64,000 nt of DNA from Pampus argenteus (lineage: Eukaryota; Chordata; Actinopteri; Scombriformes; Stromateidae): NCBI GenBank assembly GCA_036937835.1, contig CM072874.1:16010001-16074000 (forward strand), given 5' to 3'. Under the pieces are notes generated by a model. That model saw only the letters and a list, made by a program, of their open reading frames with translations, did not search any database and was not told the origin of the DNA. Below, piece after piece: positions 13,301-23,955 of the stretch. A program made the position numbers and the translations under genes. Numbering within the stretch: the first letter of the stretch is position 1; each line of letters opens with the position of its first letter.

Positions 13301-16300
13301 AGCACATGCGTTTCTTACACATCTGACTCCCGACAGGCCCTCTCCTCTCCTCCCTGCCAATCAACCATACAACGGAGCAGAGTAATGGGTGCAATAAAGT
13401 AGCCTTTCATCATCTCACGCATGAGAAGACTCCAAAGTAATTCAATTATTTGTATGTGAAGTCCCCGTTGGTTACTTAATAACTGCAGCGCTCACGTGTG
13501 TCGACCAACAACCCCCACGCCCCCCGCCATCCATCCCCCACTGATTGGCACACAGGCACACACGAGCAGGTGGGGGGGGCAGTGATACACAACCACCACA
13601 AAATAGGCTGATATACAAAAACGAACACCAAAATAACAGCCTGTGGACTTACAAAGCAGTTGAGCATGGAGCAGGACACTCTTCCTGCGAGGCTCATGTC
13701 GAGGTGAGGCGGGGCTGTGCCTGAATGACACGCAGCCTATGGAGCAGCAGCACAACCAGAGCACGAGGAGCCGGCATTACCATTCTTCCCCTCAGCCGGA
13801 GCTTCTCCACCCCTCTTCCTCTCCGAACCCTCTCTACTTGCCAACCCTCTCTCCCCCCAACCTTTTACACGGTTACCCCCCTTCTCAAAAGGTGCTATGG
13901 GGCAACTCGCCAGTCCCGGCTCTCATTCAGGAACCCCCGAACCCCCCACCCACCCCACCGCTCCCAGAGAGGAGAGAGAGAGCACGCTGGTGTCTGCAGA
14001 CAGCCCCTGTTGCACTGCTGAGAGCAGGAGGATAGTCCATAGAGATATAAACAAGAGCAGCGGTTCGCCCGATCAGCCGAGTTGGAACTGAGGGGAAATC
14101 AAAAGTGATGAGATGACGGCAGATGTGCCTTAACTGTGGCGGTTAGATGGAGGGAAAACTGCGAGAAGAGAAAGCAGGAGAGAAAGGAAGACAGAGGGAA
14201 CTGCCTGATGCTAGGCTCCACCCTCTGCATGCGCATCTACCTCCCTCTCGCGCGTTCACATGCTCACATTTCTCCCCTGGTCTACCTCTCATCTCTTACT
14301 CCTCCCCCACTCCCTCCTTGTTCACCCTTCACCGACATCAACTCATAAATATGCCTCTCCCTCAGCAACGAAGCAGTAAAGCGCACAGCGTACCGCCGGC
14401 ACGGCAACCAGAAGATGCTCCGACTGCCACGCATGCACCATCTGACATCAGCTGCAGTACACTGTGGCTCTTGCTCAAACACAAAAGCACCACCTGGATC
14501 AAACTCATACACACACACAGAGCAGAGACGTATCACATAACAAAACTGTTTCACTGGCAGCAATTGATGTAGTGCAGAACGCAAATGCAGGCAGAGGACA
14601 GAGGAGGGAGGGTGTTGAGGAGAGTCTATGCGGAGATCTCCAGTGACACAGCATTCTACAGAAAGCGATTCTTCCTGTTCCCTGTCTCCGAGTGTCTCCT
14701 TGGCACTGTCCGACACAAGTGCGGTACATCTTTGCACAGAGCTGGGATTGCCGCACCTCCCTGTGCTTCTTAAAAAGGTCACTGTTAGTATATAATGTAT
14801 ACAATATCCTGTATACCACAGGGGGACACTCATTCCTTCCCCCTCTTACCCCAACCTTCTCCCTGGCAGAGTCGTGACAGCCACTCGCCCTCAGCTGTGT
14901 GACCCCGCATTACGCAACACCGGTCACGTAGTACACGCAGCATATGTTGGATTCACAACGCAGCACTGTTAAAATAGGATTAACGTTACTGGGGGAGGTG
15001 CTGCAATCTAACTCCGACATAAATAGAGCCTCATTTTAACAGGATGGATATTCTTGGGTGGGTGAGGTAATTCTGATTATTAATCATTTTGAAGTAAAAA
15101 ATCATGTAAGGAATCAAATCTTTCAACTGCTGTGTAGCTGAACCCACTACCAGTCATACTTCTTCATGACAGTCGGTGTGAGTGCAATATCACCTCTGTT
15201 TGTAGAGAGGAAGGTGAACTGATATTGATCCAATAACTGGGTAGTGGACACTGCCTGACAGCCAATATAGTGTAAGTAAAGGCAGAAATAGCTGTTATAC
15301 TGGTTGGTAGATGTAGCTTTGTATTCCCTCTGCAGGCTGTATATTAAATAATTAGCCACAATAAGTCCAGAATAATGTTTAAAATTGCAAAAGGAAACAG
15401 AAACTACTGTATTACTCTTGTGCCTCTGTAATTCTAATCCTCGTATAGAACTTCTGTCCATACGGCCTTTTATACAGGAAAAGGAAAACTACAGGATTAT
15501 TTTTATAAATTACCATCATTAGAATTTAAAACATGCATCTCGTTTTAAATGCAGGCCAACAAAAAATATATATTTTATTATTATTTTATTATAAATGTAT
15601 AATAATTCAGTTTTAGTTTCCTACATGGAAACAAAAAAAATGTCATTAATCCAAAATATTTTTAGACATTATTTATTCTTGCGTCTGGATTTACAGACAA
15701 GTCGGGTTTTTTCTAAATTAAAAGTGCCGATACCATCATCACCTACAGGGTATTCCTCAGTAACACTAATCCAGCATGTATAAGTGTGTGTAGTGTAGAG
15801 CGTAGTTACATAACAACACAACTAAAAGGCATGACAACATGTCATCCTCATGGTTTCATTATTATTCATTAGTATTTACTGTAGGTACTTCAGCTATTGT
15901 AAATGCAAAGTGAAACTAGATTGTCTTTAGTTAGAAAATCATTTAGATGTTCAGTTTTCACACTTGCACTAATTTAATCTAAACAAAGAGGATTCATACT
16001 CATTTCTATGTTGTTCTATCCACACTCAAAACGTTGCCGATTTTATGCCAAGTTCACAGCTGCACTCTTAGTATGTCTATAGGCAGAGGCAGGGAGCTAT
16101 GCTGCAGGAGACCCAACACGCAATGCGCTCGTGACGCATGGCTTTCATCTCATCAGGTAAATGGACTGAAGCGTCTGCTGCTATAAAATGCACTTCCACA
16201 AATCAAGCAGAACGCGGAGTTATTTTCATGTCATATGATGAACCTGCGACTTGTGACATTTATTTTCCCTGAGTGAAATGAGGAAGTGAAATAAAGCTTT

Positions 16301-16313
16301 ACAGCTAAGCCCA

Positions 16314-16355
<42 letters not shown>

Positions 16356-19300
16356 TGAGCCTTACAAAAAAAACAGACTTTTTTTAAGACATATAAAGCT
16401 ACGGTATATACAGTGTGTCATTTTGACTTTTATTGTCATTTTCCAATTTTAAACCACATTTTCCAGATCAACCATATTCATCCATAAAAAAAAATAAAAA
16501 TATTATATATAAAAATTATATATCACCCACTCTGTCTGCCCAGCCCCACCCAAACCAACTGCAAAAGTGAGCACCAGATTTGGCCTCCTGGGTCTCCGGT
16601 TTTATTTTAGGAAAGGAGGGCAGAGAGTCACCGACGCAGAGTGTCAGTCTACATGGTGACACGCGGCTATAGAAGCAGGATATGAATAAGACACGAGGCA
16701 TCCAGAAGCTCATCTAGATAGCTAAAAACTCCAGGAATTATTCGCACGTTTGCGTTTCCAGTGTCTGTAACCGCGTGTAGCTATGTGTGCACGCATTTTA
16801 CAATTTGAAACCGTACAAGTTGTAACTATTCTGCTGTCTGTAACAAATGCAAGATCCAGGTATGCTGGTGTGTTTTCCAATCATTTTGTACTGCTGCATA
16901 CAGGTCCTGAGGTGTTTTGTTACAGTTAGCTGTGGCAACTCTGACCTTTCAGCCTGAAGCAGTACTTAGTTTAACATGATGCAGTTCAATATACTGACTA
17001 CAAGTGCGGAACCCAGGTAACTTATTATCACTAATGTTTCACTGTCAGACTAAACAGCAAATTATTTGAATCGTGTGAAACCGAGGATAAAAAAAAAAGG
17101 AAGCAGACACTGTGAGCCAGACTTCAGGAAGCAGAGAAAGGTCAAACAGTGTTAGAAGCACAAAGTCTGTTTGTGGATAGTTGTAGCGAAATCATTAACA
17201 GCCTGGCACAAACCTTCTGGCTTTAACTGCAACCCTGACTGAAAGCTTCTGGTGTCTAGTCAGTGCGGTTTGGAGAAAAAAATAAAATAAACACACACAC
17301 TCAGGTGACTTAATCCTTATGTAAGCAGGTAGGTGACATCATATGGCCCAATGAAACAAACTCCCATCTTAACACGGTACTGGCTCACTAGCTTCTCCTG
17401 CTAACCCCCAAAAAAAGGTAGCATTACAATGCATTGTGGGCACTAAGAGGCAGAGTAAAACAACCCCACTGTCCTCGTTTCCATGCTCGCATTATCCCGC
17501 TAACAATGCGGCAGCATGAGTGGACACCAGTATGAACTCTATACTTCCTGTTTTGTTTCAGGGAAAAAGCTCGAGGCTGGGAAGCAATTAAACACTGCTT
17601 CACAAGACCGGATTAAAAGGATCACGTTACCTGTGGAACAAACTGCTGGAACAAATGTCTCCCAATCACACCTGGGAAAACAAGACCTTAGATCAACAAC
17701 AACTGAGATGAGATGGAGACATTATTAGCTGTGGCCACACAGAAACCTAATAAAATAAATAAAAATAAATAAATAAAAAAGGACCCATTAATGTAATTTG
17801 TGACATACATATAAAAAGAAAAGTTTGTGTTTCATCTCTCAAACAACACATAACTTCAAATAAGGGTTTTGTTGATCTCCAGTGTTTCTAGTAGTCTAGG
17901 GCGTGTTCAGCTCACCTGACATCACTGTTAAATGTTGTTTGCAGGTGCGCACACTTGAAGCGAGCGAGGAGAAGTCAACGAGAAGATGCTTTTCAGAAAC
18001 GTTAACAGGTGATCTGCATCATAGCCGAGGTCTGCCTCGGTGGGCGCGTTATTTCATCAGTCCTGCCATCAATTGAGCCCAGAGTTTGACTGTGTGTCCC
18101 ATAAAAGGCTGGAAGCTGGGCACCCGGCCATGGTGGCATTCTGTGGGCCCAGTCGACCAGAACCTCAGGACACGCATCCTCCTGTTACACTTCCTATTTC
18201 TGTCCCATAAAGGTTTCAATCATTAGTCACTCATCTGGTCACCACTTCCTGTTCTGCTGAAGCGTTATCTATTCTGACTATTGTACTGTACATTTACTGA
18301 GAAAGAGCAAAGGGACATACTGGCATGGGAACAACCATGATTACGTGATATGATGGTGCTGTTCTTTTCAAAAAGCATATTACAATAACATATTTTACGT
18401 ATTGTATGTTAAAATTACATACATCAACAGCTTAATTTGAGAAGCCGTGTGTTTCAAGGAGCACTTTAGTCAAATAAACCGTTCACAGTTGTATCACCAG
18501 TCAGCATAAACATGCAACAATTACTATGATATAAACTGCACAGCTTGCATGGCTGTCATGAAAGTTGAGCTGTGAGCTGTAAACATTTTTTGCATCTTGA
18601 GAGTTGTACTTGCTATTCATCAGTTTAATTACGACCCTCAGGCCCACGACGGCAGCATCAGACAGACAGGCTTGTCTGTGCAGGGCAGAAAAATCGAAAG
18701 CTCAGCATTTCTGAAGAAATCATCCGATTCAAACAAAAGTGCACACAGCAACTTGAAACGGCATAATGATTTTTTGGGGGTTTTGCCTCATAAATGCATA
18801 TCTGAACGGCCAGTAGCATCTACTAAAGGGACAGACCCCCTACTACGTTGCTACTATAGCAGAGTGATGTCTCGGTCATCCCCGGTGGACACCTTCATCA
18901 CACGGCTACAGCATTTTATTTACTCAGCTAAGGTTCACATTCCGTACGGCGATCACCGAAAAAAGCGTGATGCAATTATACATCTTGCTCAAGGACACCT
19001 GCATTCAATACTTTAAATGTCTTTTAATGTGAATAGGAGGTCAACAGATCTGGATGTGCACCAGAACAGAGAGGAGACACGTGGCAGGGAGCTACATCAA
19101 AGACATGCAACATCTGTTAACTGCTATACAGCAGCACGTGCCTGAATGGAACAAACAAGTGCAATAAAGCCGTACCCCTGCTGAGGAAACTTTAGGGGTG
19201 AAGAGAGATGCTGCTAACGGATGCTCACTCAAAGTGGTGGGTCACGAATCCCTCTGTTTAGACACCGTGAACAACCAGTAGGAGTCTAAAGCAGCGACAA

Positions 19301-22300
19301 TGACATGATCCCTCACCGGATTCCTGTCTGCAAACATTTTTTGCAGATAAATTGACCCACATGAGTCGATTATCAAAATAGTAGGTGATCATTTTTCAAT
19401 TTTCATGTCAATCGACATACATTTTACAAACAAGAGCGCATACTACTTTAGCACTGAGGTGAACGTTCTGAGTTGAATTCAATGTTGCTGCCGTTTCTGA
19501 ATCAATATTCAGAAACAGTTTTAGGACAAAACAAATAAATTAAATTTAGATATCCGGAACTGAGAAACAGATCCGTTGTTTAGGTTAACACATACAATCA
19601 ACTCATTTAACCCTCAACCAGATGTGTTGCACGTTCAAAAAGCGCCAAAAGCTTCACATTCTGTTGTCAGACGTGCTGGGACATCCTGTGCTTTGTTTAG
19701 ACATGTAAGAATGTTTGACATTTCCTGTGTGAGAGTGAAAAAGTCTTCATTTGCCATTTTACCTTAAGGAAGTATGTCGTTTGCAGTTTAATAGCAACCA
19801 GGAATCTACAGCAGAGCCTGTATAAACAAATACAATCCCCTCCCCAGTAGATTAGCTCACCATGCTGCCAGCCAGTGCTGTAGACAGTCGATCTGAGAGC
19901 TCTTCTTCAGATCCCTCCCTCTCCTCCTGTCTGCTGGATCTCTGCCGTGCCAGCGATGTCTCCTACAAACATGAAAAGAAAAACACTACCTTCAGACATT
20001 GTGCGTTTGTGTGTGTGTGTTTATATTTTATCAAGTTTAAATGTATTATATTTTAATCCAACTAACACCAATCCAACAACTCTCAGAAGAGTGTGGGGCA
20101 GAAAGAGTGATGGTTAAAGTAGCTGCCTGGGACGAGAGGTAGTCTCCGCCAATCAGGTCAAGTCAATGTAAACACACAGACAGACATGCAGGCACATGTG
20201 TGGAAACCCTGAGAGCAGAGCAGCTGACCTGATGGGAAAGACTCCGAGTTACAAGAAACGCAAACTCAACATTCCTCATTAGATTATCTGAGGCCAAACA
20301 GATAACTGCAGGAGACAGCAGATATGGACACAACACACCAATAAAGGTGCTCCGACTCAGCTGAATAGCCTGATATAAAAACAATGTGACAGAGGTTCTG
20401 CAATTCATTGTACTACAGTATTAGGAATATTCGGTTTTAGTAGCACTACACATATCTGAGCAGCGCTGTGTGTTTGTACAGTGGACAATCAAGCAACAAG
20501 TTTAAAACAAACAACTGAACAACAGGAAACTAAAACCTGATTCACTAAATGTGAAAAGTAACACTGATATTTAACTGCTTGCTCTTCCTGTGCATTTGCA
20601 AGCCCAGTCAGGTGGGAGTGGAAGGCGTCCTGTGAGAGTTTATATCATAACAAACACAAACAGGAACACTACTGACACACCTGTATATTATGAATCAGAC
20701 TTACTATGGCAAAAATACATTGTGTACAAGGACACAGGTGGAAATTAGATCAAAGTTCTCACTGTGCAGTGCTGTCTTCTCACTTCCCTACACTTGTGGG
20801 GTTTTTTCTGGACACACCTCCTTTTGCACACAGCTCCACAAAAAGAAAAAAAAACGAAAAAAAAACACTTCACTACTCTCAACTCACAAAATTGTAATTT
20901 CCTTACCTGAATCAGTATGCTGCAAACTGTTTGCTCAAATTGCTGTTGATCTCTGAGGACTGAGTTAAAAAGCTCAATGCCTTGCAGAGTAGCGGTAGTC
21001 TCTGTCTCCCAAACACATACTGGTTGTAATCCAGAGCATGACATACCTCCCTCCCTCTGTCTGTCTGTCTTACTCTTTCTCCCTCCCACTCTCAAGGTGC
21101 CAGGCTTCCCAAAATGAAAGAGGCCATACTACAGGGCACGAACTCTCCATGTTTCACCCACCTCCACTCATGACTCACCTCTGCTACATGCAGAAAAAGA
21201 AATCCTCACACGTAGGCAGCCAGTCATAATTGCCTTCATAAAAAGATAACACACTACACTCAAAGCAATGCAAGTCACCTGACTGACTAACAAAAAATAA
21301 TTGTGATTAGAAAAACTTTTTTAATTAGCAAAGGTTACAAATTGAATTGAGCAGGAAAGTCAATAAAAGAGAACCTTTAAAATTTAAATGAAATGATTTG
21401 TAGAAGAAGTTAGCACATGTTAGCCAAACAAGTAGCATTAGCATTTTTTATTTTTTTTTGGTTATTGTGTTTCTGGCATCTAAATTCAACATTAACTCAA
21501 TGTGAACTCTGTTTTAAACTCAACCAACTCCTCTAATAGCTACACTCGCTAACTTTGTTCAGTTTATTAGCCAAGAGAGACGAGCTACTAGCAAGCTATC
21601 TAACATTCTGCGTGTTAGCCATCTAATTAGTGCACTTTATTAATAATCATACACGTTTTCAAAAAGACGTGAAAGCGTTTATTTTTTCAAATCACTGCTC
21701 TGGCACCATTTGAGAGTTTTTACAATTCTTACATTAAATTTTTTTTCATATTTTTAAAAGTGCTTCGGGGGCCTTTTGTAGGTTATTTCCGGGTACAGTT
21801 AGTTAGAATAGTACCATAATTCAATACATTTCATACCTAAACATAATTCATCTATAGAGGCCCTTTTAGCTGGGGTAAAGTCTGTATGATACATTCCCCT
21901 CAGTGCTTTTAGCTCACTTAAAGTCCTCTTCCACTCAAAAATGCATTCGTCTTCGGGGGGGAGCCTACAAGCAGGATTTGTGACATAACAACTAGTTTGC
22001 AGCCAAAAAAGGGAAAGTTAAAGCCTCCACTGTCGGCCAAGTTACTTGAAATGTGTAATTCATTAATGATTACATATTACTCACTGTAAGAGTAATTACA
22101 TTACCTTACTTATTACTCAGCAGCAAAAGTAACACGCATTACTGGTTTTATTACAAAGTTGTTGTTAAACAGCTCCTTAACACTCTCACACTGTGTCTTC
22201 TGTATGTAGAAGACAGTGTTGTATCTTCTTCTAAAAAAAAAACTGGATGCCAGGTCGTATATGTAAAACTAGAAAGAATTGGCAAAGTCTACATTATGTC

Positions 22301-22648
22301 CGCAGTGAAGGCAACACAGATGTTATGTAGAAGAAGAGCAGGTGAAAAACATCTTCAAGCTCCAAGAAAAAGTCCAGTAGTTTACAACTTTACAGACATT
22401 TAATGATAATAATAAGCGTTAAGCACCACAAAGACCAGTTTATCTTTCCCTTTTAATTCATTTTCCAGTCCAGTGTGCTTTCCACAAACACAGTGTAGAA
22501 ACCTCCCAGTCAAAGCAGCAGCACAGCTCATAACAGCCGGAGACAACACAACAGGTGTGACAAAGCCAAACATGTTAGGTTGAAAGTGAAAGTGGACACA
22601 TCTTCAGCTCATGCTGGTTCACTGCTAACAGGAAACTAGCTGGCAAAC

Positions 22649-22698
<50 letters not shown>

Positions 22699-22960
22699 CG
22701 TTAGCACAATGCTAGGTGCCGGATAGCTACATTCTTAGAAGCTGCTGTGTAAAATTCGCTCAGTTGCAAACACAAAAAGACAAACCGGCTCCAGATTCAC
22801 GTGACCAACACGCGCCCGACAGCCCGACAACATGTCACATACGAATACAGTGTTTAGAAGTTACTTCATTTTAAAAATTAAATCGAGTTACTCACTCAGA
22901 AACAATCAGCTGACACAACGGTGACTCAGTAGACTGCACGACTTCCGCATTCCTGTGTGA
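1232..22960 (-). CDS. mtmr4: mtmr4, 5' part (myotubularin-related phosphatidylinositol 3-phosphatase), incomplete
   Basis: MTMR4 is an endosomal phosphatase that removes the D3 phosphate from PI3P and PI(3,5)P2; the family has PH-GRAM, phosphatase, coiled-coil and C-terminal FYVE parts. Seen here on the minus strand: a non-coding exon ending at 22896, exon 19861-19962 ending in ATG, exon 5303-5392 (30 codons, starts GEEGPPSLEYIKAKDLFP) and exon 1232-1348 (39 codons, contains GEGVEYLGRADEAI and SNYRLHIKFKDSVIN). All joins are phase 0 with GT donors and AG acceptors. The peptide follows human MTMR4 almost residue for residue and is closer to it than to MTMR3. It covers only the N-terminus and the first part of the PH-GRAM domain. 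The catalytic and FYVE exons lie left of position 1. An alternative first exon sits at 13653-13697. Introns are long (about 4, 14.5 and 2.9 kb). Confidence 0.93.
1590..1800 (+). repeat. Dispersed fish repeat copy (CTCTGGGAATCA... family)
   Basis: The stretch containing CATTTCACTCAAAACTACAG, CTCATGGTGGCGCTAGAG and TTCATCCTCTGGGAATCACG resembles an abundant non-coding repeat of spiny-rayed fish. Related degenerate copies appear near 45880-45995 and 63020-63150. I cannot name the family from sequence alone. Confidence 0.55.
3408..3500. repeat. AT-rich tandem repeat (TAAAATA variants)
   Basis: About 90 bases of AAATAAAATAT / AAATAAAATATT units in imperfect tandem array, mtmr4 intron. Confidence 0.85.
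5303..5392 (-). CDS. mtmr4: mtmr4 coding exon, N-terminus
   Basis: The exon is 90 nt (30 codons), acceptor CTGACAG, donor GTGAGC, phase 0 on both sides. It reads GEEGPPSLEYIKAKDLFP followed by QKELVKEDESLQ, the N-terminal MTMR4 signature without its first methionine. The ATG must therefore come from an upstream exon. Two candidate upstream exons end in the right phase (19861-19962 and 13653-13697). Confidence 0.95.
5629..5684. repeat. (CA)n microsatellite
   Basis: About 56 bases of AC repeat interrupted by two G substitutions, 240 bases upstream of the mtmr4 N-terminal exon in gene direction. Confidence 0.95.
7278..7311. repeat. (TA)n microsatellite
   Basis: 34 bases of uninterrupted TA just downstream of the Harbinger fossil. 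Confidence 0.95.
7369..7780 (-). pseudogene. Decayed PIF/Harbinger transposase fragment
   Basis: Read on the minus strand, pieces in different frames match the Harbinger (HARBI1-type) DDE transposase in the right order: PDNVGCIDNT near 7705-7676 (first catalytic Asp region), SVNVQIVCSSDM and ERWPGSTHNARILRN near 7640-7520, SGYPLNRWLMTPV near 7490-7440, and RNTVERCIRVLK near 7410-7374 followed by a stop where a glycine is usual. Frame changes lie between the blocks. The second catalytic Asp, normally in GDSGYP, is lost (SSSGYP here). It is an inactive fossil inside the mtmr4 intron. Element ends and terminal repeats were not found, so limits are approximate. Confidence 0.75.
7901..7990. repeat. 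15-bp GC-rich minisatellite, six units
   Basis: The unit GCCGCGGTTCTACAG is repeated six times head to tail. The first and last units carry GTGG in place of GCGG and the last two end in CAC. Because 15 is a multiple of three the array is open on both strands (RGSTG one way, VEPRP the other), which produces chance reading frames. It lies about 120 bases from the Harbinger fossil. Confidence 0.93.
12590..12720 (+). repeat. Dispersed fish repeat (AGAGCTGCAACGATTAATC)
   Basis: AGAGCTGCAACGATTAATCA at 12593, followed by ATTTTGATAATCAATC, is the start of a common fish interspersed repeat. A shorter relative (GATTATCAAAATAG) occurs reversed at about 19369. Confidence 0.5.
13653..13697 (-). CDS. mtmr4: Candidate alternative first coding exon of mtmr4
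   Basis: On the minus strand an ATG at 13697 opens 15 codons (MSLAGRVSCSMLNCF), followed at once by a GTAAGT donor. The phase is 0, so it would splice in frame to GEEGPPSLEY at 5392. It lies at the edge of a GC- and CpG-richer stretch (about 13.65-14.9 kb) that could be an internal promoter. The strong donor, the phase and the position inside the mtmr4 first intron support it; no transcript is available here. It could instead be a chance ATG before a cryptic donor. Confidence 0.5.
13698..19860. other. mtmr4 intron with GC-richer segment
   Basis: About 13.7-14.9 kb is richer in G, C and CpG than its surroundings and may hold an internal promoter for the alternative exon. The rest has microsatellites and no recognised exon. 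A 139-codon open frame at 18597-19016 has no recognisable family. Confidence 0.5.
16312..16351. repeat. (CA)n microsatellite
   Basis: About 40 bases of AC repeat in the mtmr4 intron. Confidence 0.93.
19861..19962 (-). CDS. mtmr4: mtmr4 exon 2: 5' leader ending in the start codon ATG
   Basis: The acceptor TTTGTAG precedes 19962 and the donor GTGAGC follows 19861. The 102-nt exon ends in ATG, so the start methionine is the last codon and the next exon adds GEEGPPS. Human MTMR4 begins MGEEGPPS. The exon is open in the same frame upstream of the ATG, but the preceding exon ends in an in-frame TGA. Translation is therefore expected to start at this ATG. Only three bases are coding. Confidence 0.75.
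22030..22170. repeat. AT-rich MITE-like repeat (TTACTCACTGTAAG... family)
   Basis: ATTACATATTACTCACTGTA, AGAGTAATTACATTACC and TTACTCAGCAGCAAAAGTAA resemble a common vertebrate/fish non-autonomous DNA element with alternating TTACT/AGTAA words. Inside mtmr4 intron 1. Confidence 0.45.
22652..22695. repeat. (GT)n microsatellite
   Basis: 44 bases of uninterrupted GT about 200 bases inside mtmr4 intron 1, close to the promoter. Confidence 0.95.
22896..22960 (-). promoter_or_regulatory. mtmr4: Probable non-coding exon 1 and transcription start region of mtmr4
   Basis: On the minus strand a GTGAGT donor follows position 22896, and the sequence above it contains GCGGAAGT, an ETS-type site common at TATA-less start sites. 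The last triplet before the donor is TGA in the frame of exon 2, which fixes the start codon downstream. The upper boundary is a guess; the CCAAT cluster lies just upstream. Confidence 0.55.
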
Positions 22961-22975
22961 TTACCACAGCGCCGG

Positions 22976-23127
22976 CCAATGCTCGTGGAAGAAAATGGAT
23001 GTTCTCGACCAATAGCGATACAGGATTCCTACCGGCCAATGAAGATTAACAACGCTCAAGCCAGTGAATCCGTACACACCCACAGCAGAGCCAATCAGGT
23101 GCCACCAAACTCTGAAAGCGCACCAAT
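22976..23127 (-). promoter_or_regulatory. Five-CCAAT-box promoter (NF-Y type) upstream of mtmr4
   Basis: CCAAT occurs on the plus strand at 22976-22980, 23009-23013, 23036-23040, 23091-23095 and 23123-23127, with spacings of 33, 27, 55 and 32 bases. All share one orientation (ATTGG when read in the direction of mtmr4). NF-Y binds such boxes, and multiple boxes about 30 bases apart are a known promoter layout. The cluster sits directly upstream of the probable mtmr4 first exon and no TATA box is apparent. Assignment to mtmr4 is inference. Confidence 0.65.
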
Positions 23128-23387
23128 GGAAAATCACAGCGCGGCACAAACTGAATAGACACATGAGCATGGTGTGTGCGCTCATACGCGCAGCCCGGCA
23201 GGCTGTTAGATATTCAGACTGATGACAAAAAATATTTCCAATAGAAACAAAACTAAAAGAAAAAGCATGGAAGGGAGATTTAGAAGACTACTGGTTGGAC
23301 AGAGAAATGTGTGGTTGCAATTATTACAGGAAAACAAAAACGTCAATCCATGAATTGATAATGAGAATACATGTAATCATTATTATT

Positions 23388-23440
23388 CGTCAGCATTAGT
23401 CTTTATTGGCCAAGTGCATTATGTTCTTCAGAAATATCGC
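23388..23440 (-). mobile_element. Possible LINE 3' end fragment
   Basis: GTCTTTATTGGCCAAGTGCA followed by CAGAAATATCGCAAGGAA resembles the reversed 3' end of fish L2/Maui-type LINEs (normally ending in CTTGGCAATAAAG on the sense strand). Short and diverged. Confidence 0.35.
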
Positions 23441-23859
23441 AAGGAAATATTATAAACTGGTGAAATTGTTTGTGTGAGCTGTAAACAGGACACAAAGGAG
23501 TGATGAGTGCAATGAGTGAAGATACATATGAAATGGTAAAAAACAGACTTTATATACAGACCTTATTACTTTATATACATACAGTAGGTTTGTTTGAATT
23601 TACACAATCCACATATAAGAGGTTATGTTAGGGTTTAAGGTTAATTATTGTTGTGTTCATACAACACCTGATTCCCTTCTATTACTATGTTCAATTGTAC
23701 TATATACTCAAATTAAAAGGAATTACGATTAAGACATTAAGATGTCCCATTTTACCTGAACATGCCGTCAGTGTGAGAGAAGAGAACTACTGAGTAGTCT
23801 ATCATTGAAAATGCTATTTTATACTTAGTTTCTAAAGTAATCTGAACGCTAGCTACTCA

Positions 23860-23955
23860 TTGTAGCTGTGAAATAAATGTCATGGAGTAAAAAGTTACAA
23901 TATTTTGTATAAGTACAGTGTTTGAGTAAATGTACTTAATTATATTCCACTGCTG
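23860..23955 (+). repeat. Dispersed fish repeat (AGTACAGTGTTTGAGTAAAT)
   Basis: The segment from TCATGGAGTAAAAAGTTACA to GTAAATGTACTTAATTATAT and TCCACTGCTG matches the end of a very abundant fish repeat (form AGTACAGTACTTGAGTAAAT, then TACTTAGTTA and a CCACCACTG end). It lies between mtmr4 and hpd. Confidence 0.5.

Larger units (their letters stand above)
5393..13652. other. mtmr4 intron
   Basis: Intronic DNA with the CA repeat at 5629, the Harbinger fossil, the GCCGCGGTTCTACAG array, a poly-G run at 10380-10392 and a fish repeat at 12590. No further exon recognised. Confidence 0.6.

Noticed and set aside
14282..14833. 183-codon open frame, minus strand
   Set aside because: No recognisable domain; lies in the GC-richer mtmr4 intron where long chance frames are expected; no matching splice structure.
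18597..19016. 139-codon open frame, plus strand
   Set aside because: No family recognised, and composition is like surrounding intron. Conservation would be needed to reconsider it.
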